Assembly (NCBI RefSeq): GCF_000512695.2
Contig: NZ_AZRW02000014.1
Location: forward strand, 26,933 to 90,932
Direction: 5' to 3'
Length of the DNA stretch: 64,000 bases
Source: Pseudomonas sp. QTF5
Lineage (GTDB): Bacteria > Pseudomonadota > Gammaproteobacteria > Pseudomonadales > Pseudomonadaceae
A model generated the notes under the pieces. That model made no database searches and was not told the DNA's origin. It saw only the letters and a program-made list of their open reading frames with translations. The position numbers were made by a program, and so were the translations under genes. Positions 8,798-27,901 of the stretch are shown one piece after another (the first letter of the stretch is position 1; every line of letters starts with the position of its first letter).

Positions 8798-10239
8798 CAG
8801 TGAGCTCCAACTACAGCAATCTGTTCAGCAGCTTTGGCTTCAGCCGGGTTCGAGGCACGTACGGTACGCCATACGTTGTAGGCCATGAACAGCATGCCGC
8901 TGGCGAAGAACGCACCGCCCAGGGCGCGAACGATAAAGCCAGGGTGGCTGGCTTGCAGCGCTTCGACGAACGAGTAGGTGAGGGTGCCGTCGTCGTTGAT
9001 TGCACGCCACATCAGGCCCTGGGTGATGCCGTTGACCCACATCGAGGCGATGTACAGAACGGTACCGATGGTCGCGAGCCAGAAGTGCGTGTTGATCAGG
9101 CCGATGCTGTGCATCTGCGTGCGACCGAACAGTTTCGGGATCATGTGGTAGATCGCGCCGATCGAGATCATGGCAACCCAACCCAAGGCACCGGCGTGTA
9201 CGTGGCCGATGGTCCAGTCGGTGTAGTGCGACAGCGAGTTGACGGTTTTGATGGCCATCATCGGGCCTTCGAAGGTCGACATGCCGTAGAACGCCAGCGA
9301 TACCACAAGGAAACGCAGGATCGGGTCGGTGCGCAGCTTATGCCAGGCGCCCGACAGGGTCATCATGCCGTTGATCATGCCGCCCCAGCTTGGTGCCAGC
9401 AGGATGATCGACATCGCCATGCCCAGGGACTGAGCCCAGTCCGGCAATGCGGTGTAGTGCAGGTGGTGCGGACCGGCCCAGATGTACAGGGTGATCAACG
9501 CCCAGAAGTGCACGATCGACAGACGATAAGAGTAGATCGGACGCTCGGCCTGCTTCGGAACGAAGTAGTACATCATCCCCAGGAAGCCGGTGGTCAGGAA
9601 GAAACCTACCGCGTTGTGGCCGTACCACCACTGGATCATCGCATCAGTCGCACCCGAGTAAGCCGAGTAGGACTTGAAGAAACTGACCGGCAGGGACGCA
9701 TGGTTGACGATGTGCAGCATCGCGGTCACGACGATGAAGGCACCGTAGAACCAGTTACCGACATAGATGTGCTTGGTCTTGCGCTTGACGATGGTGCCGA
9801 AGAACACCAGACCGTAGGTGACCCAGACAATGGCCAGCAGAATAGCCAGAGGCCATTCCAGTTCCGCGTATTCCTTGGTGGTGGTGAAACCCATCGGCAA
9901 GGTAATGATCGCGCCGACGATCACCGCTTGCCATCCCCAGAAGGTGAAGGCCGCGAGGCTGTCGGAAATCAGTCGCGTTTGGCAGGTTCGCTGCACGACG
10001 TAATAGGAAGTGGCAAACAGAGCACAACCACCGAAGGCGAAAATCACCAGGTTGGTGTGCAGCGGGCGCAGGCGTCCAAAGCTCGTCCATGCCAGACCGA
10101 AGTTCAACTCCGGCCAGACCAGTTGCGAGGCGATGAAGACACCGAGCCCCATGCCAAGGATCCCCCAGACCACCGTCATGATGGCGAACTGGCGGACTAC
10201 CTTATAGTTATAAGCAGTCGGACTGATTGCTGTGCTCAT
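8797..10239 (-). CDS. ccoN1: cbb3 oxidase catalytic subunit CcoN (copy 1)
   Basis: A 480-residue heme-copper oxidase subunit with about 12 transmembrane helices. The regions for CuB and heme b3 ligands are clear ([35 protein letters not shown]). It reduces O2 to water at the binuclear centre. The frame is open upstream to 10317, but the ATG at 10239 ([13 protein letters not shown]) matches CcoN2 and known N-termini. An ANR-like box lies about 90 nt upstream. From about residue 220 onward it is nearly identical to CcoN2. Confidence 0.97.
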   Translation of the reverse strand: MSTAISPTAYNYKVVRQFAIMTVVWGILGMGLGVFIASQLVWPELNFGLAWTSFGRLRPLHTNLVIFAFGGCALFATSYYVVQRTCQTRLISDSLAAFTFWGWQAVIVGAIITLPMGFTTTKEYAELEWPLAILLAIVWVTYGLVFFGTIVKRKTKHIYVGNWFYGAFIVVTAMLHIVNHASLPVSFFKSYSAYSGATDAMIQWWYGHNAVGFFLTTGFLGMMYYFVPKQAERPIYSYRLSIVHFWALITLYIWAGPHHLHYTALPDWAQSLGMAMSIILLAPSWGGMINGMMTLSGAWHKLRTDPILRFLVVSLAFYGMSTFEGPMMAIKTVNSLSHYTDWTIGHVHAGALGWVAMISIGAIYHMIPKLFGRTQMHSIGLINTHFWLATIGTVLYIASMWVNGITQGLMWRAINDDGTLTYSFVEALQASHPGFIVRALGGAFFASGMLFMAYNVWRTVRASNPAEAKAAEQIAVVGAH

Positions 10240-10323
10240 TCTAAGGTTCCACGGTTTGGGTGTTTTATTAGGATAAAAATCGGCCGCAAGTATGGAGAAA
10301 GCAGGGGGGCATTGCAACGCGCC

Positions 10324-10337
10324 ATGATCTGGGTCAA
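10324..10337. promoter_or_regulatory. Candidate ANR box upstream of ccoN1
   Basis: The minus strand reads TTGACCCAGATCAT, i.e. TTGAC-N4-ATCAT, one base off the palindromic consensus. The centre is about 91 nt before the ccoN1 start, so activation from -41.5 would give a leader of about 50 nt. It is weaker than the site for operon 2. That fits the known pattern in P. aeruginosa, where cco1 is expressed broadly and cco2 is the Anr-induced copy. Confidence 0.6.
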
Positions 10338-10680
10338 TGCTTTCAAAAGCTGATTCTGCGGCCTTTCCATGCGCCGCGTAAGGACAAAATTGCCCTCGGA
10401 CAAAATGCCGCAGCGGATGAAAAAGGCGAGGGGGTCAGGTCGGATGTAACTGGGTGTGTTCAAACACAACGATCGGGCAATAGATGGCAATTGGCACGAC
10501 AGCCGGTATCTACCAGCCTTTGCGGCCTGTCATCGAGCAAGTTCGTCAAACACATAGGGTTGGATCGACCTGGAACCGGTGCTGGCCAGTCCGCATCGCA
10601 GGGAAGCTTAGACCCGAATCCGGCGAACCGAAAGGCAGACCAGGGGAGGGTGCGACAATGCGTCGCAAAGGGGCAGGGAA

Positions 10681-10706
10681 CTGCCGCATCCGAGTGAATG
10701 CGGCAG
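10681..10706 (-). terminator. Weak hairpin after ccoP2
   Basis: A 9-bp inverted repeat (CTGCCGCAT / ATGCGGCAG) with an 8-nt loop sits 15 nt past the ccoP2 stop. On the minus strand it is followed by only two T residues, so it is a weak terminator or an attenuating/mRNA-protecting hairpin. Some readthrough into ccoNOQP-1 is possible. Confidence 0.4.
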
Positions 10707-10721
10707 CAGAGCGGACGAGAT

Positions 10722-11675
10722 TTATTCGCTTTTGCCTTCAGCCTGTAAACGCTCGGTGTTCAGGCCTTGAGACAGGCTGTACACGTAAGCGGCCAGCAAT
10801 TGCACCTTGTCGTTGCCGAGCAGTTCGTTCTGCGCCGGCATATGGCCCTGGCGGCCATGACGAATCGTTTGTTCAAGCTGCGTCAGGCCTGTTCCATAGA
10901 TAAATCCGGCCGGTTGCGTCAGATTCGGCGCCCCCATGGCTTCAGTGCCCTGGCCGTTTGCCCCATGACAGGCTACGCAGGTGGTGCTGAACGCTTGCTG
11001 TCCGGCGTGCAGATCGGCGGTGTTGTCGGCGGGTAATGGAAGGCCGGCCAGTTCATGACGCACATAGGCTGCAACGTTCTTCACGCCAGCATCGCCGAGG
11101 ATTTCACCCCAGGCCGGCATCGCGGCCATGCGACCACCCATGATGGTCGTTTTAATCATTTCGGCATCGCCGCCCCAGCGCCAGTTGCTGTCGGCCAGGT
11201 TAGGGAAGCCGAACGCGCCCTTGGCATCCGAGCCGTGGCACACCGAGCAATTGGAGGCAAACAGGCGACCGCCCATTTTCAGGGCTAGCGGGTCCTTGGC
11301 CACTTCTTCGATGGGCATGGCAGCAAATTTGGCGAAGATCGGTCCGAACTTCGCGTCAGCCTTGTTCATCTCCTTTTCCCATTCGTGGACACCGGTCCAG
11401 CCGTCCTCATAGCCGGGCAATATGCCTTTCCAGTTGCCCAGGCCCGGGTAAAGCACCAGATAACCGACGGCAAACACCAACGTGCCGGCAAACAGCATGA
11501 ACCACCACTGCGGCAGCGGGTTGTCGTACTCCTCGATGCCGTCGAAGCTGTGGCCCATGGTCTGGTCGGTGCTGCCCTTGGTTTCCCCTCGGCGCGTACC
11601 GATCAGCAACCAGGTCAGGCCGATCAGGCTGCCGATGGTCAGTACGCAGATCCACGTACTCCAGAAGGTGGTCAT
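10722..11675 (-). CDS. ccoP2: cbb3 oxidase diheme subunit CcoP (copy 2)
   Basis: A 317-residue paralogue of CcoP1 with the same layout: two N-terminal helices and heme motifs C143-SVC-H147 and C233-VAC-H237. It is shorter in the linker after LPGY, lacking about ten residues seen in CcoP1. It receives electrons for the operon 2 oxidase. Its start overlaps ccoQ2 by 4 nt. Confidence 0.97.
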   Translation of the reverse strand: MTTFWSTWICVLTIGSLIGLTWLLIGTRRGETKGSTDQTMGHSFDGIEEYDNPLPQWWFMLFAGTLVFAVGYLVLYPGLGNWKGILPGYEDGWTGVHEWEKEMNKADAKFGPIFAKFAAMPIEEVAKDPLALKMGGRLFASNCSVCHGSDAKGAFGFPNLADSNWRWGGDAEMIKTTIMGGRMAAMPAWGEILGDAGVKNVAAYVRHELAGLPLPADNTADLHAGQQAFSTTCVACHGANGQGTEAMGAPNLTQPAGFIYGTGLTQLEQTIRHGRQGHMPAQNELLGNDKVQLLAAYVYSLSQGLNTERLQAEGKSE

Positions 11676-11893
11676 GGCCGGGTACTCCTTGTGGCGGATT
11701 CTTGTTGGGTGCTGTTTTCGGATGGCGGCTCGTCGGCGAACGGCAGCAGGCGCGCTTCAGCGAATTCCGGATTGCGCTTGCCGTTGAACACCCACAGCGT
11801 CAGGCCGACGAAGGCCACGAACACCACGACCGTGCCCAGGCCGCGGATCATTCCACTGCTCATTTCGCTAATTATTTCAAAGGGCATGGACAT
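11672..11893 (-). CDS. ccoQ2: cbb3 oxidase small subunit CcoQ (copy 2)
   Basis: Up to 73 residues, with the CcoQ core helix [22 protein letters not shown]. The ATG at 11893 has AGAGGTGA in front and follows the ccoO2 stop closely. Downstream ATGs at 11887, 11863 or 11851 would give a protein closer in length to CcoQ1, so the exact start is uncertain. The tail ([18 protein letters not shown]) differs from CcoQ1. Confidence 0.9.
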   Translation of the reverse strand: MSMPFEIISEMSSGMIRGLGTVVVFVAFVGLTLWVFNGKRNPEFAEARLLPFADEPPSENSTQQESATRSTRP

Positions 11894-11896
11894 GGC

Positions 11897-12505
11897 TCAC
11901 CTCTTGCTCTTGATGGCAGTGCCGAGCACTTGCAGGTAGGCGACCAGTGCGTCCATTTCGGTTTTGCCCTGGAGCGAGGCGACGCTGCCGGCGATGTCGT
12001 CGTCGGTGTACGGCACGCCGAGGGTGCGCATGGCGCGGATCTTGGTTTCGGTGTGGCTGCTATCGACCTTGTTGTCGACCAGCCACGGGTAGGCCGGCAT
12101 CTTCGATTCCGGCACCACATTGCGCGGGTTGTACAAGTGCGCGCGGTGCCAGTCTTCGGAGTAGCGACCGCCCACGCGCGCCAGGTCCGGCCCGGTGCGT
12201 TTCGAGCCCCAAAGGAACGGGTGATCCCAGACGCTTTCACCGGCCACCGAATAATGGCCATAACGCTCGGTCTCGGCGCGGAACGGGCGGATCATCTGTG
12301 AATGGCAACCGACGCAGCCTTCGCGGATGTAAATGTCGCGACCTTCCAGTTGCAACGCGGTGTAGGGCTTCATGCCCTCCACCGGTTTATTGGTCACGTC
12401 CTGAAAGAACAGCGGGACGATCTGGGTCAGGCCGCCGATGCTCACGGCGAACACCATCAGCAACATCAGCAGGCCGACGTTTTTCTCGATTGTTTCGTGT
12501 TTCAT
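11897..12505 (-). CDS. ccoO2: cbb3 oxidase monoheme subunit CcoO (copy 2)
   Basis: A 202-residue cytochrome c with an N-terminal anchor helix and heme motif CVGCH at 64-68. It is collinear with CcoO1 and mostly identical to it; differences cluster in the anchor and in the C-terminal third. It lies 10 nt after ccoN2 in the second oxidase operon. Confidence 0.97.
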   Translation of the reverse strand: MKHETIEKNVGLLMLLMVFAVSIGGLTQIVPLFFQDVTNKPVEGMKPYTALQLEGRDIYIREGCVGCHSQMIRPFRAETERYGHYSVAGESVWDHPFLWGSKRTGPDLARVGGRYSEDWHRAHLYNPRNVVPESKMPAYPWLVDNKVDSSHTETKIRAMRTLGVPYTDDDIAGSVASLQGKTEMDALVAYLQVLGTAIKSKR

Positions 12506-12515
12506 GGCGGACTCC

Positions 12516-13940
12516 TCAGGCGATCTGCGCGGCAGCGGCGACTTCGGCAGGCTGCGAGGCCCGCACGGTGCGCCAGGTGTTGTAAGCCATCAGGAACATG
12601 CCGCTGAGGAAGATCGCGCCACCCAGCAGTCGTACGACGAAGCCTGGGTGGCTGGCCACCAGGGTTTCGACGAAGGAGTAGGTCAGCGTGCCGTCCTCGT
12701 TGACGGCGCGCCACATCAGGCCCTGGGCAATGCCGTTGACCCACATGGACGCGATGTACAGCACGGTGCCGATGGTCGCGAGCCAGAAGTGCGCGTTGAT
12801 CAGGCCGATGCTGTGCATCTGCGTGCGGCCGAAGATTTTCGGAATCATGTGGTACAGCGCACCGATGGAAATCATCGCCACCCAGCCGAGCGCGCCAGCG
12901 TGAACGTGGCCGATGGTCCAGTCGGTGTAGTGGGAGAGGGCGTTGACTGTTTTGATCGCCATCATCGGCCCTTCGAAGGTCGACATGCCGTAGAACGCCA
13001 GCGACACCACGAGGAAACGCAGGATCGGGTCGCTGCGCAACTTATGCCAGGCGCCCGAGAGCGTCATCATCCCATTGATCATCCCGCCCCAGCTTGGCGC
13101 CAGCAGGATCAGCGACATCACCATGCCCAGCGACTGTGCCCAGTCCGGCAGCGCGGTGTAGTGCAAGTGGTGAGGACCGGCCCAGATGTACAGGGTGATC
13201 AGCGCCCAGAAGTGCACGATCGACAAGCGATAGGAATACACCGGACGCTCGGCCTGTTTCGGCACGAAGTAGTACATCATCCCGAGGAAACCGGCGGTGA
13301 GGAAAAAGCCTACGGCGTTGTGTCCATACCACCACTGCACCATGGCATCGGTGGCACCGGCATAGACCGAGTAGGACTTGGTGAAACTCACCGGCAATTC
13401 CAGGTTGTTGACGATGTGCAGGATCGCCACGGTGATGATGAATCCACCGAAGAACCAGTTACCGACATAGATGTGCTTGGTCTTGCGCTGCATGATCGTG
13501 CCGAAGAACACGACGGCATAGGCCACCCAGACGATGGTGATCAGGATGTCGATCGGCCATTCCAGTTCGGCGTATTCCTTGGAACTGGTGTAACCCAGTG
13601 GCAGGCTGATGGCCGCCAGCAGAATCACCAGTTGCCAGCCCCAGAAGCAGAACGCGGCGATTCTCGGCGCGAACAGGCGAGTCTGGCAGGTGCGTTGTAC
13701 CGAGTAGAACGAACTGGCGAACAGGGCGCAACCGCCGAAAGCGAAGATCACCGCGTTGGTGTGCAGCGGGCGCAGACGGCCGAAGCTGGTCCACGGCAGA
13801 TTGAAGTTGAGTTCAGGCCAGACCAACTGGGCGGCGAGAAAAACCCCGAGCCCCATGCCGACGATGCCCCATACCACCGTCATAATGGCGAATTGGCGGA
13901 CCACCTTGTAGTTGTAGGCGGTACTGATAGAAGTGTTCAT
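12516..13940 (-). CDS. ccoN2: cbb3 oxidase catalytic subunit CcoN (copy 2)
   Basis: A 474-residue heme-copper oxidase subunit, paralogous to CcoN1 with the same ligand-bearing helices. The region from about residue 220 to 440 is almost identical to CcoN1, while the first third and C-terminus differ more, as expected if conversion keeps the catalytic core alike. It is the first gene of operon 2 and has a perfect ANR box about 127 nt upstream, so it is likely the oxygen-limitation-induced oxidase. Confidence 0.97.
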   Translation of the reverse strand: MNTSISTAYNYKVVRQFAIMTVVWGIVGMGLGVFLAAQLVWPELNFNLPWTSFGRLRPLHTNAVIFAFGGCALFASSFYSVQRTCQTRLFAPRIAAFCFWGWQLVILLAAISLPLGYTSSKEYAELEWPIDILITIVWVAYAVVFFGTIMQRKTKHIYVGNWFFGGFIITVAILHIVNNLELPVSFTKSYSVYAGATDAMVQWWYGHNAVGFFLTAGFLGMMYYFVPKQAERPVYSYRLSIVHFWALITLYIWAGPHHLHYTALPDWAQSLGMVMSLILLAPSWGGMINGMMTLSGAWHKLRSDPILRFLVVSLAFYGMSTFEGPMMAIKTVNALSHYTDWTIGHVHAGALGWVAMISIGALYHMIPKIFGRTQMHSIGLINAHFWLATIGTVLYIASMWVNGIAQGLMWRAVNEDGTLTYSFVETLVASHPGFVVRLLGGAIFLSGMFLMAYNTWRTVRASQPAEVAAAAQIA

Positions 13941-14035
13941 GGTTCCCCATCCACGGTTCAGCCGAAGTGAGAATGTTTGCGCAAGGCAACGCTCCCTTCG
14001 CCTGGAGTTATAGGCAGACTAAAAGCGAGGCAAGC

Positions 14036-14713
14036 ATGGGCAAAGAGCACAAGGCCAGTATTGACGGGGATCAATGGTCCCAGTGCGTGCGGGATCATGG
14101 ATGGGTGTGGAATGCCGCCACGGCGCCGGCCTCGGCGACGCTGATTCTCGCTCACGGTGCCGGTGCGCCGATGGACAGTGGCTGGATGAGCGATATGGCT
14201 ACGCGCCTTGCTGCGCATGGGGTCAACGTGTTGCGTTTCGAGTTCCCCTACATGGCGCAGCGGCGTATCGATGGCGGTAAACGCCCGCCGAACCCGGCGC
14301 CCAAATTGCAGGAGTGCTGGCGTGAGGTGTATGCCGTGGTGCGACGCCATGTCGCTGGGCGCCTGGTCATTGGCGGTAAGTCCATGGGCGGGCGGATGGC
14401 GAGTTTGTTGGCCGATGAGTTGGGCGCGGATGCGCTGGTGTGCCTGGGGTATCCGTTTTATGCGGTGGGCAAACCGGAGAAACCGCGGGTTGAACATCTG
14501 GCGGCGCTGAAGACCCGGACGTTGATTGTGCAGGGGGAGAGGGATGCGTTGGGTAATCGGGCGGCCGTCGAGGCTTACGCATTGGCGCCGAGTATCGAGG
14601 TGTTTTGGCTGGTTGCGGCGGACCATGATTTGAAGCCGTTGAAGGCTTCGGGGTTTACCCATGAGCAGCATTTGGCGGCTGCGGCGGGGAAGGTTGCGGC
14701 ATTTCTCCAGTGA
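14036..14713 (+). CDS. Alpha/beta-fold hydrolase (KANL3/Tex30-like)
   Basis: A 225-residue cytoplasmic alpha/beta hydrolase. Visible features are the oxyanion-side motif HGAGAPMDSGWM, the nucleophile elbow GGKSMGGRMAS (catalytic Ser), an acid in the GERDALG strand and a late His (AADHDLKPL). This resembles the KANL3/Tex30-type hydrolase family, whose substrates are unknown. The frame is open from 13967, but the ATG at 14036 has a GCGAGG ribosome site 5 nt ahead. It is divergent from ccoN2, and the ccoN2 ANR box sits inside its first codons, so Anr could also affect this gene. Confidence 0.85.
   Translation: MGKEHKASIDGDQWSQCVRDHGWVWNAATAPASATLILAHGAGAPMDSGWMSDMATRLAAHGVNVLRFEFPYMAQRRIDGGKRPPNPAPKLQECWREVYAVVRRHVAGRLVIGGKSMGGRMASLLADELGADALVCLGYPFYAVGKPEKPRVEHLAALKTRTLIVQGERDALGNRAAVEAYALAPSIEVFWLVAADHDLKPLKASGFTHEQHLAAAAGKVAAFLQ
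14061..14074. promoter_or_regulatory. Perfect ANR/FNR box for ccoN2, inside the hydrolase gene
   Basis: TTGACGGGGATCAA matches the ANR/FNR consensus TTGAY-N4-ATCAA at every fixed base. It is centred about 127 nt upstream of ccoN2, which would place a class II start near 14026 with an 86-nt leader. It lies within codons 9-13 of the divergent alpha/beta hydrolase gene. Confidence 0.8.
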
Positions 14714-14734
14714 AATTTGCAGTAGTCGTCAGGG

Positions 14735-14838
14735 CCTCTTCGCGAGCAAGCCCGCTCCCACATTTGATTGTAGGCGTACGCAAATTCCGTGAACGACTGA
14801 GATCCACTGTGGGAGCGGGCTTGCTCGCGAAAGCGGTC
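14735..14838. repeat. REPIN
   Basis: Two inverted REP units (CGCGAGCAAGCCCGCTCCCAC and its reverse complement) are separated by about 45 nt. This is a Pseudomonas REPIN in the gap between the convergent hydrolase and chemoreceptor genes. Confidence 0.9.
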
Positions 14839-14872
14839 TACCGGACAACATCACTTTCTCCTTGGCAATAAA

Positions 14873-14901
14873 AAACCCGGAAGTTCTCACCGTCCGGGTT
14901 T
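14873..14901 (-). terminator. Rho-independent terminator of the chemoreceptor gene
   Basis: A 9-bp stem (AAACCCGGA / TCCGGGTTT) with an 11-nt loop continues into a run of T residues on the minus strand. It lies 19 nt past the chemoreceptor stop. Confidence 0.8.
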
Positions 14902-14919
14902 CGGTTCTACAAGTAGCTA

Positions 14920-16485
14920 TCAGCGGTTAAACCGCTCCACCAACGAATACTGGGTATTCGCGGTCTTGGTCAGCTCTTCACTCAGTAACGCTGAGAGCTG
15001 TGCCTGTTCCGAGGTCTGGTCAGCCAGTTGCGAGATGTTGCTGATGTTGCGGCTGATTTCTTCGGCCACTGAACTTTGCTCTTCGGTCGCGGCAGCGATT
15101 TGAGTGGTCATGTCAGTGATGTGGGCCACCGCTTCACTGATGCCCACCAGCGCCTGATCCGCTTCCAATACCCGCGCCACACCTTCTTCGGCCTGGCGAT
15201 GACCCGTCTCCATGGTCTGCACCGCCGAGCTGGCGGTTTGTTGCAGTTTGGCGATCAGCGCGTGAATCTGCCCGGTGGACTCGCTGGTGCGTTGCGCCAA
15301 TTGGCGTACTTCGTCGGCCACCACCGCAAAACCACGACCCATCTCACCGGCGCGAGCCGCTTCAATCGCGGCGTTCAAGGCCAGCAGGTTGGTCTGGTCG
15401 GCAATGCCTTTGATCACATCAACCACGCCGCCGATTTCATCGCTGTCCTTGGCCAGCTGCGTGACCGTCAGGCCGGTTTCACCGACCACCACCGACAGGC
15501 GCTGAATGGCTTCGCGGGTTTCCCCGGCGATGTCGCGACCTCGGCCGGTCAGGCGATTGGCTTCCTGAGTGGCGTCAGCGGTGCGCTGCACATGGCTGGC
15601 GACTTCCTGAGTGGTGGCAGCCATCTGATTCACAGCGGTCGCCACTTGCTCGGTTTCGACGCGTTGACGTTCCAGGCCGGTGGAACTGTTGTGCGCCAAG
15701 GCGTCGGACTGTTTCGCTTGTTCGGTCAGGTGTTCGGCGGTGTCCTGCAAACGGGTCAAGCAGGTTTTCAGGCGCGCTTCCTGACTGAGGATCGACATCT
15801 CCAAACGTGCCTGGGCGCCGCGACTGTCGGTGTACATCTGTGCGATCAGCGGGTCGGACGTGGTCTGTTCGGCCAGGCGCAGCAAACGCTTGATCCCGCG
15901 CTGTTGCCAGCTCAAGCCCATCAAGCCCAACGGCACCGAGAGGCCGGCGGCGAGGGCGAAGCCCCATTGGGACGTGAGGGTGGCGCCGATCATGAAGCTC
16001 AACTGGCTGACCAGAATGAACGGCAGCCAGTCCTGAAGCACCGGCAGCCATTTGTCCGTAGAGGGAACCGCAGGCTTGCCCTGGTTGATGCGTTGATAGA
16101 GCGCTTCGGCACGGCGAATCTGTTCGGCGGTGGGTTTGACCCGCACCGACTCGTAACCGATCACCTGATTGCCGTCGAACACCGGTGTGACATAGGCGTT
16201 AACCCAGTAGTGGTCACCGTTCTTGCAGCGATTCTTGACAATGCCCATCCATGGCAAGCCTTGTTTCAGTGTGCCCCACATGTGCGAGAACACCGCAGCC
16301 GGGACGTCGGGGTGACGGACCAGGTTATGCGGCGCACGGATCAGTTCCTCACGAGAAAACCCGCTGATGTCGACGAAAGCGTCGTTGCAGTAGGTGATCA
16401 CGCCCTTGGCATCGGTGGTAGAAATCAACCGTTGCTGAGCCGGGAAGGTCCGTTCGCGTTGTGTAATGGGCTGGTTGTTACGCAT
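14920..16485 (-). CDS. aer: Aer-type PAS-domain methyl-accepting chemoreceptor
   Basis: About 521 residues. An N-terminal PAS domain (about 10-120, with [17 protein letters not shown] and the WMGIVKNR loop) is followed by two hydrophobic segments around residues 150-195, a HAMP-like linker, and a long methyl-accepting signalling domain with the conserved hairpin tip ([21 protein letters not shown]). This is the architecture of the FAD-binding aerotaxis receptor Aer. The frame opens with a TTG at 16503, but the ATG at 16485 ([15 protein letters not shown]) is the family start. An oxygen or redox sensor next to cbb3 oxidase genes makes sense physiologically. Full ligand specificity is inferred. 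Confidence 0.9.
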   Translation of the reverse strand: MRNNQPITQRERTFPAQQRLISTTDAKGVITYCNDAFVDISGFSREELIRAPHNLVRHPDVPAAVFSHMWGTLKQGLPWMGIVKNRCKNGDHYWVNAYVTPVFDGNQVIGYESVRVKPTAEQIRRAEALYQRINQGKPAVPSTDKWLPVLQDWLPFILVSQLSFMIGATLTSQWGFALAAGLSVPLGLMGLSWQQRGIKRLLRLAEQTTSDPLIAQMYTDSRGAQARLEMSILSQEARLKTCLTRLQDTAEHLTEQAKQSDALAHNSSTGLERQRVETEQVATAVNQMAATTQEVASHVQRTADATQEANRLTGRGRDIAGETREAIQRLSVVVGETGLTVTQLAKDSDEIGGVVDVIKGIADQTNLLALNAAIEAARAGEMGRGFAVVADEVRQLAQRTSESTGQIHALIAKLQQTASSAVQTMETGHRQAEEGVARVLEADQALVGISEAVAHITDMTTQIAAATEEQSSVAEEISRNISNISQLADQTSEQAQLSALLSEELTKTANTQYSLVERFNR

Positions 16486-16808
16486 GGCTTCTTCAATCCG
16501 CAAGGCTTTCAGGCGTTATCGGCAGCATCGCGGATTTGTTGATTTTTTTTTCAAGAGCCTGACGTGTGTATCAAATTCGCTGCATTAACTGAAAAAATAG
16601 ACCTCTCGTGGTTGAACTTTTCAGGTTCCCCTTAATGGGGGCGGCGCGTATGATTCGCCGCTATTTTGCGTAGGATGTTATCTACGGTCAGGGTTTGAAA
16701 AGTTACTTAGCATGCAAAGTATTGCCGGATTTCCAGCATTTACATTAATGGGATTTGATTGTTGTTCAGCCTTTGGAAAGGGGCTGGGGATGAAAAGGGT
16801 TAGTCGCA
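16486..16808. other. Intergenic region aer / PKS, left edge of the capsule island
   Basis: A 323-nt AT-rich non-coding region between divergent genes. It contains an imperfect GC stem (GCGGCG 16641-16646 with CGCCGC 16656-16661, followed by TATTTT). A possible -35 TTGAAA at 16695 lacks a good -10 at the right distance. The promoter of the PKS operon is presumably here but cannot be placed with confidence. The drop in GC starts at this point. Confidence 0.5.
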
Positions 16809-25819
<9,011 letters not shown>

Positions 25820-25824
<5 letters not shown>

Positions 25825-27283
25825 GCATGCGATTGAGGTAGCGCTTTATTTGTCGATAGCGCGGGCAGTTGTCGAGCAGGCCTGTATTGGGTCGTGCGCT
25901 GTGTTCGAGTGCCTGTTGTTGGCTGCAGGGCATGCCCCGGACTTGTACCAATGGGTGCTCGTCGCCGTCGTTGCGCTTCACGATCAAGCTGACCGTTGCG
26001 CTGCCCGGACGTATACGCCACAGCGGTACGCCGTGTGCTTCGGCCCGCGATGGCAGGTCGTGAGGTTCATGGGCGCTCCACACCAGCAGCTTGCCGTCTT
26101 CGCGAGCCACTGTCGTCATCAGGTCGGCGTTGTCATGGACGAACGTCACCCGGCCCCAACGGCTGTCGAGCAAGGTGCGGATCGCCGGTTGCCGGCGCCG
26201 AGGCACACCCAGCACGGTCAACGCGCCGGCGAACAGGCTGTCCTGTTCCTTTTGACGGGCCAGTTGCCGGGCGACGGTCAGCACGTCGCAGCGCTGATCG
26301 GTCAGCGGGTCGACATAGCGGCAGTAGCGAATGTAGGCGGCGGCCACCAGTTGCTCCAGCGTTGGCCGGGCCTGGCGCCGGGGGATCGGCATGCGGTCGT
26401 CGGTCAGTCCCCAGCCAGCGTAGAACGGCAACCCGAAACACGTCACCGGTACGCCCTGAATCAAGGCTTCGAGCCCGGCCTGGCTGGTGGCGATGTACAC
26501 CCGCGCGGCCCGTCGCGCCAACGATGCCCAGGACACATGACGACTTTCCAGAGCCACGCCGCGCGCGGTCGCCGCCTCCAGCAAACAGCTTTTCTTGTGC
26601 CCGCTCAGGCAGTCTGGATGAATCCGCACACGAACATCGGCACCGGGGTTTTCCGCCAGCGCCGTATCGAGCATACGAATGAAATCTGCCTCACACAGAC
26701 CTCCGCCCGGAATCGAGAAGTCGCCCCAGGTTTGATCCACCACCAGGATCAGCGGCACCTTGCGCCCCAATGAATCATCGTCACTGAGGTCGGGTGCATT
26801 GTTGTACTTGCCGATGCCGCTGCTGCGCATCAGCGCAATCAGCTGCGCAGCCGTGGAGATTTCCCGGGCCGTCAGCCGTTGGGGTTGCTGGAGGATGTTT
26901 TCCAGTAATGACGGACGATCAGCCAGGTAGTGGATGCCGATCGGATCGACCACCATCGACATCGGTGTATCGCCCTCGACCCCGAGGGAGGAGGAACGCA
27001 GAAAGCCGTCCTCCAGTGCGATGTAAGGAATGGCCCAGCGCTTGCACAACACCCGGGCATGGTCAGAGGAGCGCTTGTAGCCAATCCCGGAAATCGCCTT
27101 GAGCCCTTTGGGTTTATTCCGGCCTCGGCGCCATAGCCAGGCGGGTACACCTTCGGGATCAAGAAACTCAGGGAGATGAAAAACCCGCCACATCACCCAC
27201 TGGGACATGATTCCAATCCAGCCTGGGCCGTCCACCAGTGATTCAACAGCGGGTACCGATCGATTCATCTCGTCGCAGCTCAT
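25820..27283 (-). CDS. KpsC-like beta-Kdo transferase with partial second module
   Basis: A 487-residue protein of the capsule-synthesis (KpsC/LipA-like) family. The first about 370 residues carry the whole set of motifs seen in each KpsC module: EDGFLRSSSLG, DPIGIHY, HPD, TSQAGLEAL and GLPFYAGWGLTDD. The last about 120 residues look like only the beginning of a second module, without its catalytic motifs. KpsC modules add beta-linked Kdo from CMP-Kdo to the capsule's lipid terminus at the cytoplasmic membrane face. I chose the ATG at 27283 because it overlaps the GNAT stop as ATGA; the frame opens upstream with a TTG. It is the last gene of the minus-strand linker/lipid operon. A third Kdo transferase beside KpsC and KpsS is unusual. 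Confidence 0.82.
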
Positions 27284-27891
27284 GGGTGGGATGTCAGTGA
27301 GCGGCGCATGTTCATCACCGCTGGAAAGGGCAGCAGACGGCCGAGCCAATTCACCGGTGTGGTTCGGACCCTGGTGAATCCCTGCTGTGTGTAGAGTCGC
27401 TGGGCACGTTGATTTTTCACCTGGACCTCAAGCTCTATCCGGTCATGGCCGGATTGCCGGGCCTGATTGAAAATCTCGCTCAGCAACGAAGTCGCGATGC
27501 CCTGATGGCGTGCTTGCCTGGTCACGCGCAAGCCATAGAGATAGAACCCGTAATACCACTCCCGGCATTCAGAAATGACAAACAGCAGATAGCGTAATCC
27601 GCCCCTCAGCCATCCGAATTCACGCACAAAAGGCCTGACACCGGGCGAGAAAGGCCCACGCCGATGGTGCTTGAAGGCGGCATAGCCCAGCGCCGTGCAA
27701 TCGCGGTACGCAATCAGAATCCGGTCCCAATTGATCGATTGGCCGAGCAGGCGATAACGGCAGGCTTCATCGCCGAGGATCAACGCCAGTGAGCCGCGCC
27801 CCGAGGTGATCATCCGCGCAATCGAGTCATCATGTTCCGGCAAGCTGGAACCGAGGACGATCCGTAGGGGGGCGGTGGCAGTTTCAGTCAT
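27280..27891 (-). CDS. GNAT-family N-acyltransferase
   Basis: A 203-residue protein with GNAT features in its C-terminal half: LYGLRVTRQARHQGIATSLL (beta4 plus the acyl-CoA pyrophosphate loop RxxGIA) and LEVQVKNQRAQRLYTQQGF (the late Asn and Tyr region). It would transfer an acyl group from acyl-CoA to an amine. The acceptor is unknown. Bacterial ceramide synthase of Caulobacter also belongs to this fold, so N-acylation of the amino-lipid made by the PKS and oxoamine synthase is a reasonable guess; acetylation of a sugar amine or nucleotide sugar is the alternative. It starts 10 nt after the LTAS-like gene and overlaps the KpsC-like gene by 4 nt. Confidence 0.8.
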   Translation of the reverse strand: MTETATAPLRIVLGSSLPEHDDSIARMITSGRGSLALILGDEACRYRLLGQSINWDRILIAYRDCTALGYAAFKHHRRGPFSPGVRPFVREFGWLRGGLRYLLFVISECREWYYGFYLYGLRVTRQARHQGIATSLLSEIFNQARQSGHDRIELEVQVKNQRAQRLYTQQGFTRVRTTPVNWLGRLLPFPAVMNMRRSLTSHP

Positions 27892-27901
27892 GGATTGCCA
27901 T

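Larger units (their letters stand above)
10240..10721. other. Intergenic region between ccoP2 and ccoN1
   Basis: About 480 nt between the two oxidase operons. It holds the ANR-like box near the ccoN1 side and an inverted repeat near the ccoP2 stop. The short open frames here do not resemble proteins and lack ribosome sites. Nothing else was recognised in the middle. Confidence 0.5.

Noticed and set aside
8800-10353. Long plus-strand frames opposite ccoN1 (and likewise 12438-13970 opposite ccoN2)
   Set aside because: Their presence at both paralogues reflects the conserved ccoN codons. The products are His/Asp/Arg-rich with no recognisable fold.
10484-10903. Plus-strand frame between the cco operons
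   Set aside because: No ribosome site, Arg/Cys-rich composition, and its 3' part is antisense to ccoP2.
16539-16554. ANR-like TTGA...TCAA upstream of aer
   Set aside because: The half-sites are separated by 8 nt of pure T instead of 6, so the spacing is wrong for an ANR/FNR dimer.
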